Source of the DNA: Batkoa obscura
Taxonomy: Eukaryota; Entomophthoromycota; Entomophthoromycetes; Entomophthorales; Batkoaceae
Direction of reading: 5' to 3'
Assembly: GCA_030770535.1 (NCBI GenBank)
Contig: JASVEC010000141.1
Coordinates: 1 to 42,951 of the forward strand
DNA: 42,951 bases
In this document: in pieces, positions 11,564-21,263 of the stretch
Layout of the letters: each line of letters starts with the position of its first letter
How positions within the stretch are numbered: the first letter of the stretch is position 1
Notes under the pieces: generated by a model
Seen by the model: only the letters and a program-made list of their open reading frames with translations
What the model was told of the DNA's origin: nothing
Database searches by the model: none
Position numbers and translations under genes: made by a program

Positions 11564-12040
11564 ATAAAAAATGAGCCATACAAAATATCATAAACGCAAA
11601 ATACTTGTTAATAAATTATACAAAACAATAAATACAAATATGATAAAAAATAAAATAAAAAATAGAAGTTTTAATATAAAAATAAAGAAGGATAGTATTT
11701 AAATAACTAAAATATAAGCCATAAAATTACTTTTTATAATTTTGCACTAATTTACTAAATTATTTAAAGCTATTAAGTTTGAATTAGTTCTAAAGATAAT
11801 GACTTTTATACTCATAATAATTTTTTTTAATAGTTTTATAATATCTATATTCATTTAGATTAGGTAATAATAGGTAATTTAATTCAAAAATAAAAATAAA
11901 AACTTTAAAATAAAAAATACTGATATTTTATAACTTTCTAAATATTGAATTTTAGAAATATGGGGGACGTTTAAACTAGTTCTAAAATTTAGTTGAAAAT
12001 TAATCCAAAATTTAAGGTTTTAAGATTATAAATTTTTAAT

Positions 12041-12144
12041 ATATGGGGATGTATTTTTTTGTTTAAGAATTTTACTATAATCTTTCCACTCAAATAGCGC
12101 TTAAAAAATGGAAGAATAATCAAACCAAAAAAAACAGCCCCATA
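12041..12144 (+). mobile_element. MITE copy 2
   Basis: About 104 bp from ATATGGGGATGT to CAGCCCCAT. The centre TTCCACTCAAATAGCGCTT is intact, and the termini form an inverted repeat. Confidence 0.75.
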
Positions 12145-12243
12145 TAAAGATGTATTTTTTAAAAAAATTTACTAATAGCTTTTTTATTCAAATAGTGCTT
12201 AAAAATAAAAAAAGTGATAAAGCTAAAAAAGTACATCTATATA
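12145..12243 (+). mobile_element. MITE copy 3 (diverged, abuts copy 2)
   Basis: Follows copy 2 directly. It keeps GATGTATTTTTT, the centre TTCAAATAGTGCTTAAAA and an ending in TACATCTATA, but with many substitutions. Confidence 0.5.
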
Positions 12244-12313
12244 GTTAATTAAATTAAAAAGCTGAATTGAAGAAACAAACTCGAAAAGCTTGTTTTGATT
12301 ATTTTTATTTTTT

Positions 12314-12408
12314 TGGGATATTTTTTGTCTTCATTACTTTTTCTATTTTCAAGCGCTATTTGAGTGGAAAGATGTTAGCAAAATTCTTAAACTAAAAAAC
12401 ACATCCCC
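12314..12408 (-). mobile_element. MITE copy 4, abutting the LTR element
   Basis: Reverse orientation: GTCTTCATTACTTTTTC, AAGCGCTATTTGAGTGG and an ending in AAAACACATCCCC. The retrotransposon LTR begins 2 bp beyond its end, so the insertion hit the MITE border. Confidence 0.75.
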
Positions 12409-12410
12409 TT

Positions 12411-12810
12411 TGTGAAATCTGGTACTCAGGGTTTGGAGTCAAGAACAGCTATTGCTGGGTTGACTACACTATAAGTCAAAAGGTCTTAGTTTATGTGACT
12501 AAGATAGACTTGGGTTATGAGGAATAGCACGTAATAGGTTACAAGCTATATAAGACAAATAGAATAGACAATACTAATGTAAAATCTATGTAAAATACTA
12601 TTAAGAAAACTTAGTGGCTTTATTAAATGTTCGAGATATCAGGGATTAATTCAGTTAAAAAGCCTCGAACTATTATATTCTGTAAACTCTTTTATACTCT
12701 GAAAAGTATAAGTATCAAAATGAGAAGATAATATTCTTTTGGGTGGAACTAGAAATTCTCATAACAAATCAAAATAATTAACCATGGGACTGACAAAGCG
12801 ATATTTCACA
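12411..12810 (-). repeat. LTR (3' LTR in element sense)
   Basis: 400 bp starting TGTGAAATCTGG and ending GATATTTCACA. It appears identical to 19564-19963. Confidence 0.95.
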
Positions 12811-12822
12811 TTTCCCTCCCTA
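12811..12822 (-). other. Polypurine tract of the LTR element
   Basis: On the minus strand AGGGAGGGAAA directly precedes the 3' LTR. This is the usual plus-strand priming site of this family. Confidence 0.8.
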
Positions 12823-12907
12823 TGATTTGATATAGTGAATTTTTATGGCTTACTTACCGAGAACCTATGAGATGGAATTTGACTAGTTACAAATTGTATT
12901 CATTGAA

Positions 12908-15900
12908 TCACATTGCTGATTTGAGAAACTTGGCATGGACTCGGTTATATATAACGCTTGTTCGTTTATGTTTAATTGAATAGCTATCATACAAGTGTTT
13001 ATGTATGACTTCATATGGTCCATCCCATTTCAATGCTAGTTTATTTTTTCTAGATTGATTATAGGAAGGGTACAGATGAACGATATCACCTACTTTGAAG
13101 ACAGCTAGACGAGGAAGTCGAGAAATGTCTTGTCGATACCTCCTTGTTTTCGAGTCTGTCAATGCATTAAAGGCGTCAACTTGGATAGCTATTAGTTTTT
13201 TTGTTAGCTTAAGCAAGTACATGTCAGGACTCATCTCTTCTTGTCTAACTATCAAAGGAGCGAATGATATGGGGAGTCCCGGATGTCTCCCATAAAGCAT
13301 AACAAAAGGGGATTTTTTGGTAATACTATGTACTGAATATCTATATGCTAAAATAGCAGAATGTAGATATTCATCCCAAGAGCTAGTTTTATCGAAAGCC
13401 AGCTTCCTTAATATACGTACTAGTGTACCGTTTACTCTCTCAACCATTCCGTTAGTTTCAGGATGATATGGAGCTGCAGTAGAATGCTTTATGGCCATTA
13501 GTCTAGCTAATTTCGGGAGAACCAGGTTAACAAAATTGGCAGCGTTATCAGTAAGTATCACCTGAGGGCTTCCATGCCTACAAATAATATCCTCGTATAT
13601 AAATTTAGATATGTGAAAGGAAGTCTGATTTGGTATTGCTTTTGCTTCAACCCACTTAGTTAGATGGTCGATAGCTACAACAATAAATTTGTTCCCTCTT
13701 ACCGAGGAGGCCTCACAGAGAGGACCTATTACATCTATACTTACCGTGTGAAATGCATGTTTAGGTAAAATAAACTTATAGGCTGTAGCTTTTATTTTAC
13801 TTTGTTCCCTCTTGCAAACATCGCAATTATTTATAAAGTCTTCCAAATCTGGTATCATTGATTCCCAATAGCAGGAGACTTTCATAGTATCGTATGTTTT
13901 TTGGAAGGCTGAATGTCCACAGATTACATCATGGAATTGTTGGCATGCAGATAGTCGTGAAGAAGGCCTAATATATGGAATATATGTTCCCTTAATCTTT
14001 TTATACAAGGCATTATCTCTTACAATGATATTTTGAGCGTTTTTCTCAAGCCATTGTTTGAGTTCAGGCTGCTGCTGCGGCCATTTATCTTTATTACCCA
14101 ATAGATTGTACAAATCATCATCTATGGGGGTAGCTAGACAAATTCTGGGTAACCTGCTAAGCCCATCTGCATTTTGATGATCTTTACCTGGTTTATATAC
14201 TATATCAAAACTATACGATTGTAGTTTTAGAGCCCACCTAGCTAAACGTCCTTCAGGATTAGTGATTGAATACAACCATTTTAGGGAAACATGATCAGTA
14301 ATAACAGTAAAGTGAGTGCCGTAGATATACGGTCTAAATGCCTTTATAGCATGAATAATTGCAAGGCATTCTTTCTCTGTTGTAGTGTAGTTCCTTTCGT
14401 GTTTCGACAAGGTCCTAGAGGTATAGGCTATTGGGTGTTCACAATTGTTATCATCGAGTTGACTTAAAACACCTCCAACTGCAGTTAGACTAGCGTCAGT
14501 ATGTAGTGAGAAGGGCTTTGAGAAATTTGGAAACATCAATACTGGGGCGTTAAGCAGCTTGTTGCGAAGCTCTTCAAAAGCTTGTTGGTGTTCTTCCTTC
14601 CATTGAAACTTGACTTCTTTCTTTAGTAATTGGAACAGTGGGGTAGCTAAATTCGAAAAGTCTTTTATAAACCTTCGATAATAATTCATTAATCCAAGGA
14701 ATACTTGTACCTCCCGCATCGTAGTTGGGGGGAGAAGCTCCTTCACTGCATCTAGTTTATTTGGAATAGGGGCTAGTCCTTTGTCAGAGACTTTATAGCC
14801 TAGAAATTCCAAACTAGTTTGGAAGAATGAACACTTCTTTGGTTTTAACTTTAGATTGGCTTGACGGAGGCGCTCAAATACTGCTTTAAGATGAGTTAAG
14901 TGATCTATAAAAGTTCTTGAAAACACATTCAAGTCATCTAAGTAAATTAATACGCACGAAAGTTTAAGGTCACCTAGTGTATTATCCATAAGACGCTGGA
15001 ATGTAGCGGGAGCGTTCGAAAGGCCTTGTGGCATCCTAGTTGGTTGAAATAGTCCTTCAGAAGTTATTAAAGCGCACTTTTCTTGGTCTTCTGGATCCAT
15101 TTCTACCTGCCAGTATCCTGAGATTAAATCCATTGCTGAAAAGTATTTAGCACCTTGTAATCGGTCAACCGCATCGTCTATTCTGGGTAGAGGGTATACA
15201 TCTTTCTTTGTGATTTTGTTAAGCTTTCTATAGTCCATAACTACTCTATTAGTTCCATCTTTTTTCTTAACGATCATAAGGGGGGAGGCCCATGGACTAT
15301 TTGAAGGAATGATTAAACCTAGCCTTAAGAGTTTTTGAACTTCTTCTCGTTCTGCTTTGAGTTCAGATTGAGATTTACGATATGCTTTAGTTGCGACGGG
15401 TAATGAATCACATGTATATACTTTATGTTTAGTATTGCGAGCGCAACCAATATCTTCTTCTGAAGTTGCGAATATGTCTTTATATTCCTCCAGCAATTTA
15501 TAAAATTGGAGTTGTTCATCTTGGTTTAGATGGTTAATAGTGTCTTTTTCCACAAAAAGGGCTTGGTTATTTGGGGCCTCTTCGTGAATTTGAAATTCTT
15601 CTAGTGTTGCAAATTTACTGAAAGTATTAATCAAGGCGTTGTTTTCTACGTATATCGTGCCAATCTGTTGGCCTCTAGAGATATTGATTTCTTTTTTGGT
15701 AATGTTTGCAAGTAATAACTTGATAGTCTCATTCATGTTGTTGCCTAAAATTCCGGGCATAGTTAGTGGTTCTAATTGTGAGACACCTTCTATACTATAT
15801 ATAGATAAATGGAATTCCTTAGGTATCCATAGTGAGATCTCAGTATCTAATACTATCTGTGACTTAGGCGGTATTAATAAGTTCTTAGGAGAAATAACGG

Positions 15901-16741
15901 GAATTCCAGACTGTTTATATGCTATCTCTGGATATTGATGAATTACGGATTCTGATCCGCAGAGAGTGACATCAATTAATTTATTGTTGGTCCGATAGTT
16001 CATTATACGGCAGCCAGGAGATTTATTGTTTATCATATTGATAGATAGGTCTCTTGGTTTATTGTAGTACATTGGGATGGATTGATCTAATATTTTTAAG
16101 ATATTTTGATCGTACAACAATTGACAACCGTGTTTCACAAAGAATTCGGTGCCTAGGAGGAAGTCATAACCTTCACTTTCTAATACTATTGCTGGAAAGG
16201 CTAAGGTTAGTTTTCCAAATTTGATTGGTATTGATGAGTATGCTCCTAGCGCTGTAGTAGTTCCAGTTCCAGCTGTACCAAAGGTGTCTGAGCAATCTAT
16301 ATCTGGTTTAAAGGATAATCGTTTTACCAGACGACTCGATATGAAATTGATAGGAGCTCCACTATCTAATATGATGCGTACATTCTTTTTATAAATTGAC
16401 GCATTGATGTAAGTACAATCGATGGAGTTAGCTTTGTCATCGAGGTTTACTAAAAGAATCTGTTTATTTGGATTCTGGTATTCTCTAATAATTTTTCTAA
16501 ATGCAATTGCTAAGTCTGATTCTCCAGTTAAGATCTTGTCTAGCGGGATTGGGATCGTAACATTGGTTAACCACTGATGCGTGTTATCTAGTTCGCTTTG
16601 TGTGAGGGATAGTTTAGATAAATCGGATAATTGTGAGATGTAAGGTTTGGAGATCTCGTTCATTGGAATCGAATCAGGAGCATTAATAGAGTTATCAGGT
16701 AGCTTGAAAATTCGAGGTGGAATGACTTTAGGGATTTCCAC
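12908..16741 (-). CDS. pol: pol polyprotein of the Ty3/gypsy element
   Basis: A 1277-codon open frame. Domains in order: an aspartic protease with the DSGA active-site motif (about 130-200); reverse transcriptase with YLDD (about 480-660); RNase H beginning LHTDAS (about 745-870); and integrase with an HHCC zinc finger (H...H...CDVC, near 960-1010) and a DDE core (IDVIGPL, LTDNAANF and the YHPETNGMVERVNGTL region). The C-terminal part, KVGDIVHLYP...LKWDGPYEV, is the GPY/F-like module. The frame differs from gag and is open upstream into the gag end, so expression by translational frameshifting, as known in this family, is likely. It is an old-virus-kin element and looks whole. Confidence 0.95.
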   Translation of the reverse strand: MEIPKVIPPRIFKLPDNSINAPDSIPMNEISKPYISQLSDLSKLSLTQSELDNTHQWLTNVTIPIPLDKILTGESDLAIAFRKIIREYQNPNKQILLVNLDDKANSIDCTYINASIYKKNVRIILDSGAPINFISSRLVKRLSFKPDIDCSDTFGTAGTGTTTALGAYSSIPIKFGKLTLAFPAIVLESEGYDFLLGTEFFVKHGCQLLYDQNILKILDQSIPMYYNKPRDLSINMINNKSPGCRIMNYRTNNKLIDVTLCGSESVIHQYPEIAYKQSGIPVISPKNLLIPPKSQIVLDTEISLWIPKEFHLSIYSIEGVSQLEPLTMPGILGNNMNETIKLLLANITKKEINISRGQQIGTIYVENNALINTFSKFATLEEFQIHEEAPNNQALFVEKDTINHLNQDEQLQFYKLLEEYKDIFATSEEDIGCARNTKHKVYTCDSLPVATKAYRKSQSELKAEREEVQKLLRLGLIIPSNSPWASPLMIVKKKDGTNRVVMDYRKLNKITKKDVYPLPRIDDAVDRLQGAKYFSAMDLISGYWQVEMDPEDQEKCALITSEGLFQPTRMPQGLSNAPATFQRLMDNTLGDLKLSCVLIYLDDLNVFSRTFIDHLTHLKAVFERLRQANLKLKPKKCSFFQTSLEFLGYKVSDKGLAPIPNKLDAVKELLPPTTMREVQVFLGLMNYYRRFIKDFSNLATPLFQLLKKEVKFQWKEEHQQAFEELRNKLLNAPVLMFPNFSKPFSLHTDASLTAVGGVLSQLDDNNCEHPIAYTSRTLSKHERNYTTTEKECLAIIHAIKAFRPYIYGTHFTVITDHVSLKWLYSITNPEGRLARWALKLQSYSFDIVYKPGKDHQNADGLSRLPRICLATPIDDDLYNLLGNKDKWPQQQPELKQWLEKNAQNIIVRDNALYKKIKGTYIPYIRPSSRLSACQQFHDVICGHSAFQKTYDTMKVSCYWESMIPDLEDFINNCDVCKREQSKIKATAYKFILPKHAFHTVSIDVIGPLCEASSVRGNKFIVVAIDHLTKWVEAKAIPNQTSFHISKFIYEDIICRHGSPQVILTDNAANFVNLVLPKLARLMAIKHSTAAPYHPETNGMVERVNGTLVRILRKLAFDKTSSWDEYLHSAILAYRYSVHSITKKSPFVMLYGRHPGLPISFAPLIVRQEEMSPDMYLLKLTKKLIAIQVDAFNALTDSKTRRYRQDISRLPRLAVFKVGDIVHLYPSYNQSRKNKLALKWDGPYEVIHKHLYDSYSIKHKRTSVIYNRVHAKFLKSAM

Positions 16742-16917
16742 AACAGGAACTCTTTTCTTTTTAGGTCTACCACGAATTCGCGAAGGAAGTGCTAGGATGA
16801 GGGTAGAGGGGTCAAATTTTGAAAGCGTATTAACTTTAAGGTCTAATCCAGTGCTATCATCTGGATCAGGAGGAATTTTTAACTTCGTGGAAGGGGGATC
16901 CTCATTTATCCTCCCAC

Positions 16918-19434
16918 TTAGAAGTTTTTTGACTCGTTATCGGAGTCGACAAACTTCTCAGTATCATCGCCTTCAGTATCGTTATAATTGAGGTGATTTA
17001 TTTGTTTATTTTTATTGAAACGTTCATTGTTGCGAACATTCTTTTCGAAATAATATTTAAAAATACCATTTTCTGGCTTTGGTTCAGTGCAGTTAACGGT
17101 AATGTGTCCATATTCACCACAGTTCCAGCATCCAGTAAATACTCGAGATTTACGATGGTTGGAGTAGTGTTGTTGAGTGATGGTAAAACAATGAAGGTAT
17201 TCGTTGTTGTCCATCCCTTTATCTATGTGATTAACATATAATTTCTTGGGTCTAACTTCACTTTTTGGACTTCCAAGGTATAATTCTAAAATCTCTATCA
17301 TCTGTGTAACGTTGGTGATGTTATGGTGAGGATCTAGAAAAAGGCATGCGATATGACTTGGAAGGTTTCGCTGGAAGGCCAGGCGGAGGTCTGTAACGCT
17401 TAACTTTCCACAGGAAATTAAGGCATTAGCACGATTTCTTACGTTTGTAATGAAACTCTCAAGTTTATTTTCGTCGTCTAAACGTAAAGATAAGAGGGCT
17501 GCCTTTTTTGCTTCCATTTTTACATCGGAATCATAATGGTCTATAAACGCCTTTTTGAAGGAATCCCAATTACTGCGTAAGTCGTCAGGTAAAGTCATGC
17601 ACCAAGAAAGTTCATTTGTTTGTAGTTGACCTAAAAGGCATTGAGGACGACATTCATAGGTCCAGTTGTTAGCATCGAGATGAACTTCTAGAGCTTTAAT
17701 GAAGGTAGTAGCAGTAATTTCACTTGGATTGAATAAAAGACTAAAATTAAACTTTGTGTTAACAGGTTGGGAGCTTCTTGGGTAGTTGTGGCGGTGTGTT
17801 GAGAAGCTATGTGATTTTGGATCGTTACCAGAAGGTCCAGGATGACTAAAATAAGCGTCATGGGTATTGTGTGATATACCATGATCATGTTGAACAGTAA
17901 TCGGATCGGCTTGTACGTAGTGAGGTGAAGATTTCTCATAGGGTATATGTTGAGCGATTTGAGGGGCAATATGTGATGACTTATTTTTGTTAAAAGGATT
18001 GGCTAGGTTGACTTCAGCATAAGATTGTACACGAGGTCGTATTGGATCAGCGTTAGATCCTGTAGCAGGATTTCTTGAGTAAATACCATCAGTAGGTACA
18101 GCAGTCATTCTAGGATTTGATTGGGGTAGGTATGTGGAAACTTGGGGAGAGTTCTCTTCTTTCTTTGTTTGATCATCCGGTTGTACCAAGTGAACAGACC
18201 CATGATACTTATGGTTTATTTGATATTCAGTACCAAAGATAGATTCTGTGGCACTATCACCCAGATCATACATATTGTATCTTGGAACGTCTCTGTAACT
18301 CGAGAGTCTGGAGGGAGGTGCTGAAACAGCAATACGCTCCTTTCTACAATTGCAAGAAGATGCCTTGATTTGGTTAGTATTTGAAGCTACCTTAGTCTGA
18401 AGAAGAATGAGCTCTTCTCTGGTACTCTGTATGTTACGCGAGATTTCCTCCCAGTCAACTACTGTTTGTTCTTTGTCCAGTCTAATTTGTTCCTTCAAAT
18501 TATTATTGGAGGTGATAAGCTGGCTAATGGTAGTCACTTGTTGAGCCATTTGTTCATTACAAACAGCTAAATCTTGTTCTAAAGCCAAGATTCTAGCATC
18601 TTTGGTTGAAGTAGATGGAGGGGATTGTTCAATACAGGATAAGCGGTGATTATACTCTTTGAATTTATTCATTAGCGATCTGTGGAGTTCTGCGAAAGTG
18701 GCTTTTGTTTTTCCGTCAATATCTGAGATTCTTTCAGTAGTATGGTCATTGATCTCAGTGAGGGAAAGGTTGATCTCATCGGAGATTTTAACAAGTTCAG
18801 AATGTAGAGCAGTATCGAGCTGACGTAATTCAGCTTTGAGATCTCCTACTTCTCTTACTAACTCTCTGTGGGCTTCATAGGTAACGGTGTTATTGAGTCT
18901 TTGATTGAGCTCATTTAACTTACTAACATGGAGTTCATTTGAAGGGGCGATGACACCACTCTTTTGGTTACTGATCATGGAAAGGTTGTTAACCGTAGCT
19001 AAAAGTGAGCTTAAAGAGGTAGACAATTCATTGTTATGAATTGAAAGACGGTCGAGTTCACCAACCATCTGGATGAGTTTGTTGTGCAGGAACTCTACTA
19101 GATATTGTTGAACGTGGGAAAGGGTAGGTACCGTTTGGTACTGGGCACGAAAATTGATTTGAGTACTGGAGCCACTATTTTGGTATTGTCTCCAAGCGGA
19201 GAGGTCACCATCAAGGACGTGCATAGGGACAGCTCCGTAGGTAACGACTGAGTTTACAACGTGAGGAGGTAGTGCAGCTTGATTTAAAGCAGCAGTTTCT
19301 ATTTCTGGGGTCAGAACACTAGCTTCCTCTTCATCACTACTACCCATGTCGTATTCAGTGATGATCAACTGTTGACGGTTATCAAGAAGGTATTTTGAGT
19401 CCGCAAAATAAGGTACAAGACCATTGTCGACCAT
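16918..19434 (-). CDS. gag: gag of the Ty3/gypsy element
   Basis: An 838-codon frame. The C-terminal quarter holds the retrotransposon gag fold (WDSFKKAFIDHY, then LESFITNVRNRA) and a single CCHC zinc knuckle, CWNCGEYGHITVNC. The N-terminal half is unusually long, with heptad-like Leu-rich segments (about 110-370) suggesting a coiled coil and a low-complexity linker. The gag/nucleocapsid assignment is firm; the role of the long N-terminus is unknown. Confidence 0.9.
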   Translation of the reverse strand: MVDNGLVPYFADSKYLLDNRQQLIITEYDMGSSDEEEASVLTPEIETAALNQAALPPHVVNSVVTYGAVPMHVLDGDLSAWRQYQNSGSSTQINFRAQYQTVPTLSHVQQYLVEFLHNKLIQMVGELDRLSIHNNELSTSLSSLLATVNNLSMISNQKSGVIAPSNELHVSKLNELNQRLNNTVTYEAHRELVREVGDLKAELRQLDTALHSELVKISDEINLSLTEINDHTTERISDIDGKTKATFAELHRSLMNKFKEYNHRLSCIEQSPPSTSTKDARILALEQDLAVCNEQMAQQVTTISQLITSNNNLKEQIRLDKEQTVVDWEEISRNIQSTREELILLQTKVASNTNQIKASSCNCRKERIAVSAPPSRLSSYRDVPRYNMYDLGDSATESIFGTEYQINHKYHGSVHLVQPDDQTKKEENSPQVSTYLPQSNPRMTAVPTDGIYSRNPATGSNADPIRPRVQSYAEVNLANPFNKNKSSHIAPQIAQHIPYEKSSPHYVQADPITVQHDHGISHNTHDAYFSHPGPSGNDPKSHSFSTHRHNYPRSSQPVNTKFNFSLLFNPSEITATTFIKALEVHLDANNWTYECRPQCLLGQLQTNELSWCMTLPDDLRSNWDSFKKAFIDHYDSDVKMEAKKAALLSLRLDDENKLESFITNVRNRANALISCGKLSVTDLRLAFQRNLPSHIACLFLDPHHNITNVTQMIEILELYLGSPKSEVRPKKLYVNHIDKGMDNNEYLHCFTITQQHYSNHRKSRVFTGCWNCGEYGHITVNCTEPKPENGIFKYYFEKNVRNNERFNKNKQINHLNYNDTEGDDTEKFVDSDNESKNF

Positions 19435-19545
19435 AGTTGAGAATTAAGGAGGTTAAGGGGGTTTTTCTTTGTTTGGGGTGGTTACGCGGTAAGGACCGTA
19501 AAGGAAAGATTATAAAGGCTATCTAAAATAGTTATAAGAGCTTTC

Positions 19546-19563
19546 CCAGTTATGAGCGCCAAA
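19546..19563 (-). other. Likely primer-binding site of the LTR element
   Basis: Immediately inside the 5' LTR (element sense) the strand reads TTTGGCGCTCATAACTGG, with the expected TGG start 2 nt after the LTR. I could not assign the priming tRNA by eye. Confidence 0.5.
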
Positions 19564-19963
19564 TGTGAAATCTGGTACTCAGGGTTTGGAGTCAAGAACA
19601 GCTATTGCTGGGTTGACTACACTATAAGTCAAAAGGTCTTAGTTTATGTGACTAAGATAGACTTGGGTTATGAGGAATAGCACGTAATAGGTTACAAGCT
19701 ATATAAGACAAATAGAATAGACAATACTAATGTAAAATCTATGTAAAATACTATTAAGAAAACTTAGTGGCTTTATTAAATGTTCGAGATATCAGGGATT
19801 AATTCAGTTAAAAAGCCTCGAACTATTATATTCTGTAAACTCTTTTATACTCTGAAAAGTATAAGTATCAAAATGAGAAGATAATATTCTTTTGGGTGGA
19901 ACTAGAAATTCTCATAACAAATCAAAATAATTAACCATGGGACTGACAAAGCGATATTTCACA
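19564..19963 (-). repeat. LTR (5' LTR in element sense)
   Basis: 400 bp, TG...CA ends. It appears identical to the copy at 12411-12810. Confidence 0.95.
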
Positions 19964-20449
19964 CCTTTTACTAAAATAAAATGTAGGTTTTTATAAACTT
20001 TGAAATAAAACTTTTAAAAATCTTACTATAGTAAAAAAAGTATACAACATAAATATTATAATTTACTCATATAAATTTGATAATTACTTAATACAATCCA
20101 AGTTTATAATATTTTAACAATAGTAATAATAAATTTAATTAAATAATATATAAAGTTAATATTTAGAAAAAAAGAAAGAGTAGAATTATTATCAGTCATA
20201 GCTTTAGGGTACTTTTTTAATAAATATGAATTTTTTGGATTTGATATAAGTAAAAATCAATATGTTTATCTAGAAACAATTGATAATAAGGAAACATTGA
20301 TCTTATAATTTACTATTAAAAACATAAAAAAACAAGCAAGCTAAAGCTATTATATAATATTTGTTTAATAATTTAATTATCAAAATTTAACAAAAATAAT
20401 AAATGTTAACCAGATAATATATGAGGATATGGGGATATTTTTTATGATT

Positions 20450-20550
20450 TGGGGATGTATTTTTGTGTTTAAGAATTTTACTAACGAATTTTCCGCTTAA
20501 ATAGTGCTTAAAAAATGGAAAAAGTAATGAAGTCAAAAAAAACACTCCCA
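20450..20550 (+). mobile_element. MITE copy 5
   Basis: GGGGATGTATTTTTGTG start, centre CTTAAATAGTGCTTAAAAAATGG, ending AACACTCCCA. It is the first of three abutting copies. A short truncated terminus (GGATATGGGGATATTTTTT) lies just before it. Confidence 0.75.
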
Positions 20551-20635
20551 TTTCATTACTTCTTCCATTTCTTAAGCGTTGTTTGAGTGGAAAGATCGTT
20601 AGTAAAATTCTTAAATAAAAAAATACATCCCCATA
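20544..20635 (-). mobile_element. MITE copy 6 (inverted)
   Basis: Opposite orientation to copies 5 and 7 and shares a few terminal bases with each. Contains CTTCCATTTCTTAAGCG and ends AATACATCCCCATAT. Confidence 0.75.
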
Positions 20636-20731
20636 TGTTCTTTTGTTTAAGGATTTCGCTAATAATTTTTCCGCCAAAATAGTGCTCAAAAGATGGAAAA
20701 AGTAATGAAACCAAAAAAAAAATCCCCATAT
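20633..20731 (+). mobile_element. MITE copy 7
   Basis: Starts TATGTTCTTTTGTTTAAGG, centre CAAAATAGTGCTCAAAAGATGG, ends AATCCCCATA. Confidence 0.7.
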
Positions 20732-21099
20732 ATAGCAAATATTTTAATAATTTATAAAATAATAATTTAAAAATGAACTTTAATTTTTTTTATTAGGTAT
20801 TATAAAAAGAATACAACTGATAAAAAATTTAAAAATCCTATATAATAAAAATTACTAATTAGTTAATTTTTATAAATACAATAAAATTGATAAATTAGCT
20901 ATTAAAAAATAGATACAGTTTTTAAAAAATATAAAAAACAAAAATATGAAACAAGTAATAAAAATAAAGGATTAAAAAGTACTTATATCTCATTAAACAT
21001 AATAATAAATTATATTGCTATCCAGTATTTGATAAACCAATAAAACATAATAAAATTCTAATTAAAGTTGTAAAGTTTATAGAAGATAAAAAATTAAAA

Positions 21100-21263
21100 G
21101 ATTAGCCCTAAGCTTGTTTTACAAAAATATCAATGCTACTTAAATTAGTAATAATTAAATTAGTAAATAGTCAGAGAGTAAATAGTTATAATGATATATG
21201 AAGACTGCTATTGTATTGTTTACATTATATAAGGATGGTCAACTATAGCTTTGGGGCTAATCC
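21100..21263. mobile_element. Small candidate element with ~15-bp terminal inverted repeats
   Basis: GATTAGCCCTAAGCT at 21100-21114 is inverted, with one indel or mismatch pair, as AGCTTTGGGGCTAATC at 21248-21263. The 164-bp unit has no coding capacity. It could be a second, unrelated MITE. Confidence 0.4.

Larger units (their letters stand above)
11045..11735. repeat. Large imperfect inverted repeat, arms ~72 bp, ~545 bp apart
   Basis: The left arm 11045-11117 (with TAATTTTATGG, TTAGTTATTTAAATA and TTTTTATATTAAAACTT) matches the reverse complement of 11664-11735 with only a few differences. Weaker similarity extends outward toward 10995 and 11790. The loop includes a deleted MITE copy (11491-11563). 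It may be an old DNA transposon skeleton or a folded duplication. I recognise no transposase in it. Confidence 0.6.
9869..12410. other. Gene-free AT-rich interval with MITE copies and a large inverted repeat
   Basis: No convincing coding sequence. It holds a large imperfect inverted repeat (arms 11045-11117 and 11664-11735), a short AAATTTT tandem run at 11237-11264, and four MITE copies between 11491 and 12408. The LTR retrotransposon begins at its right edge. Confidence 0.6.
12411..19963 (-). mobile_element. Ty3/gypsy LTR retrotransposon, looks whole and young
   Basis: A 7,553-bp element on the minus strand. It is bounded by 400-bp direct LTRs (TG...CA ends) and a 4-bp flanking duplication CCTT (12407-12410 and 19964-19967). 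Order in its own sense: LTR, primer-binding area, gag, pol with protease-RT-RNase H-integrase, polypurine tract, LTR. The two LTRs look identical base for base by eye, implying a very recent insertion. Both large reading frames look open. The integrase after the RNase H domain places it in Ty3/gypsy, and I see no chromodomain at the C-terminus. Confidence 0.95.

Noticed and set aside
11395-11583. 62-aa minus-strand frame
   Set aside because: Low-complexity Ile/Tyr/Val sequence from an AT-rich stretch overlapping a MITE copy.
20387-20738. Minus-strand 60-100 aa frames
   Set aside because: They run through the MITE trio and reflect its repeat sequence, not a protein.
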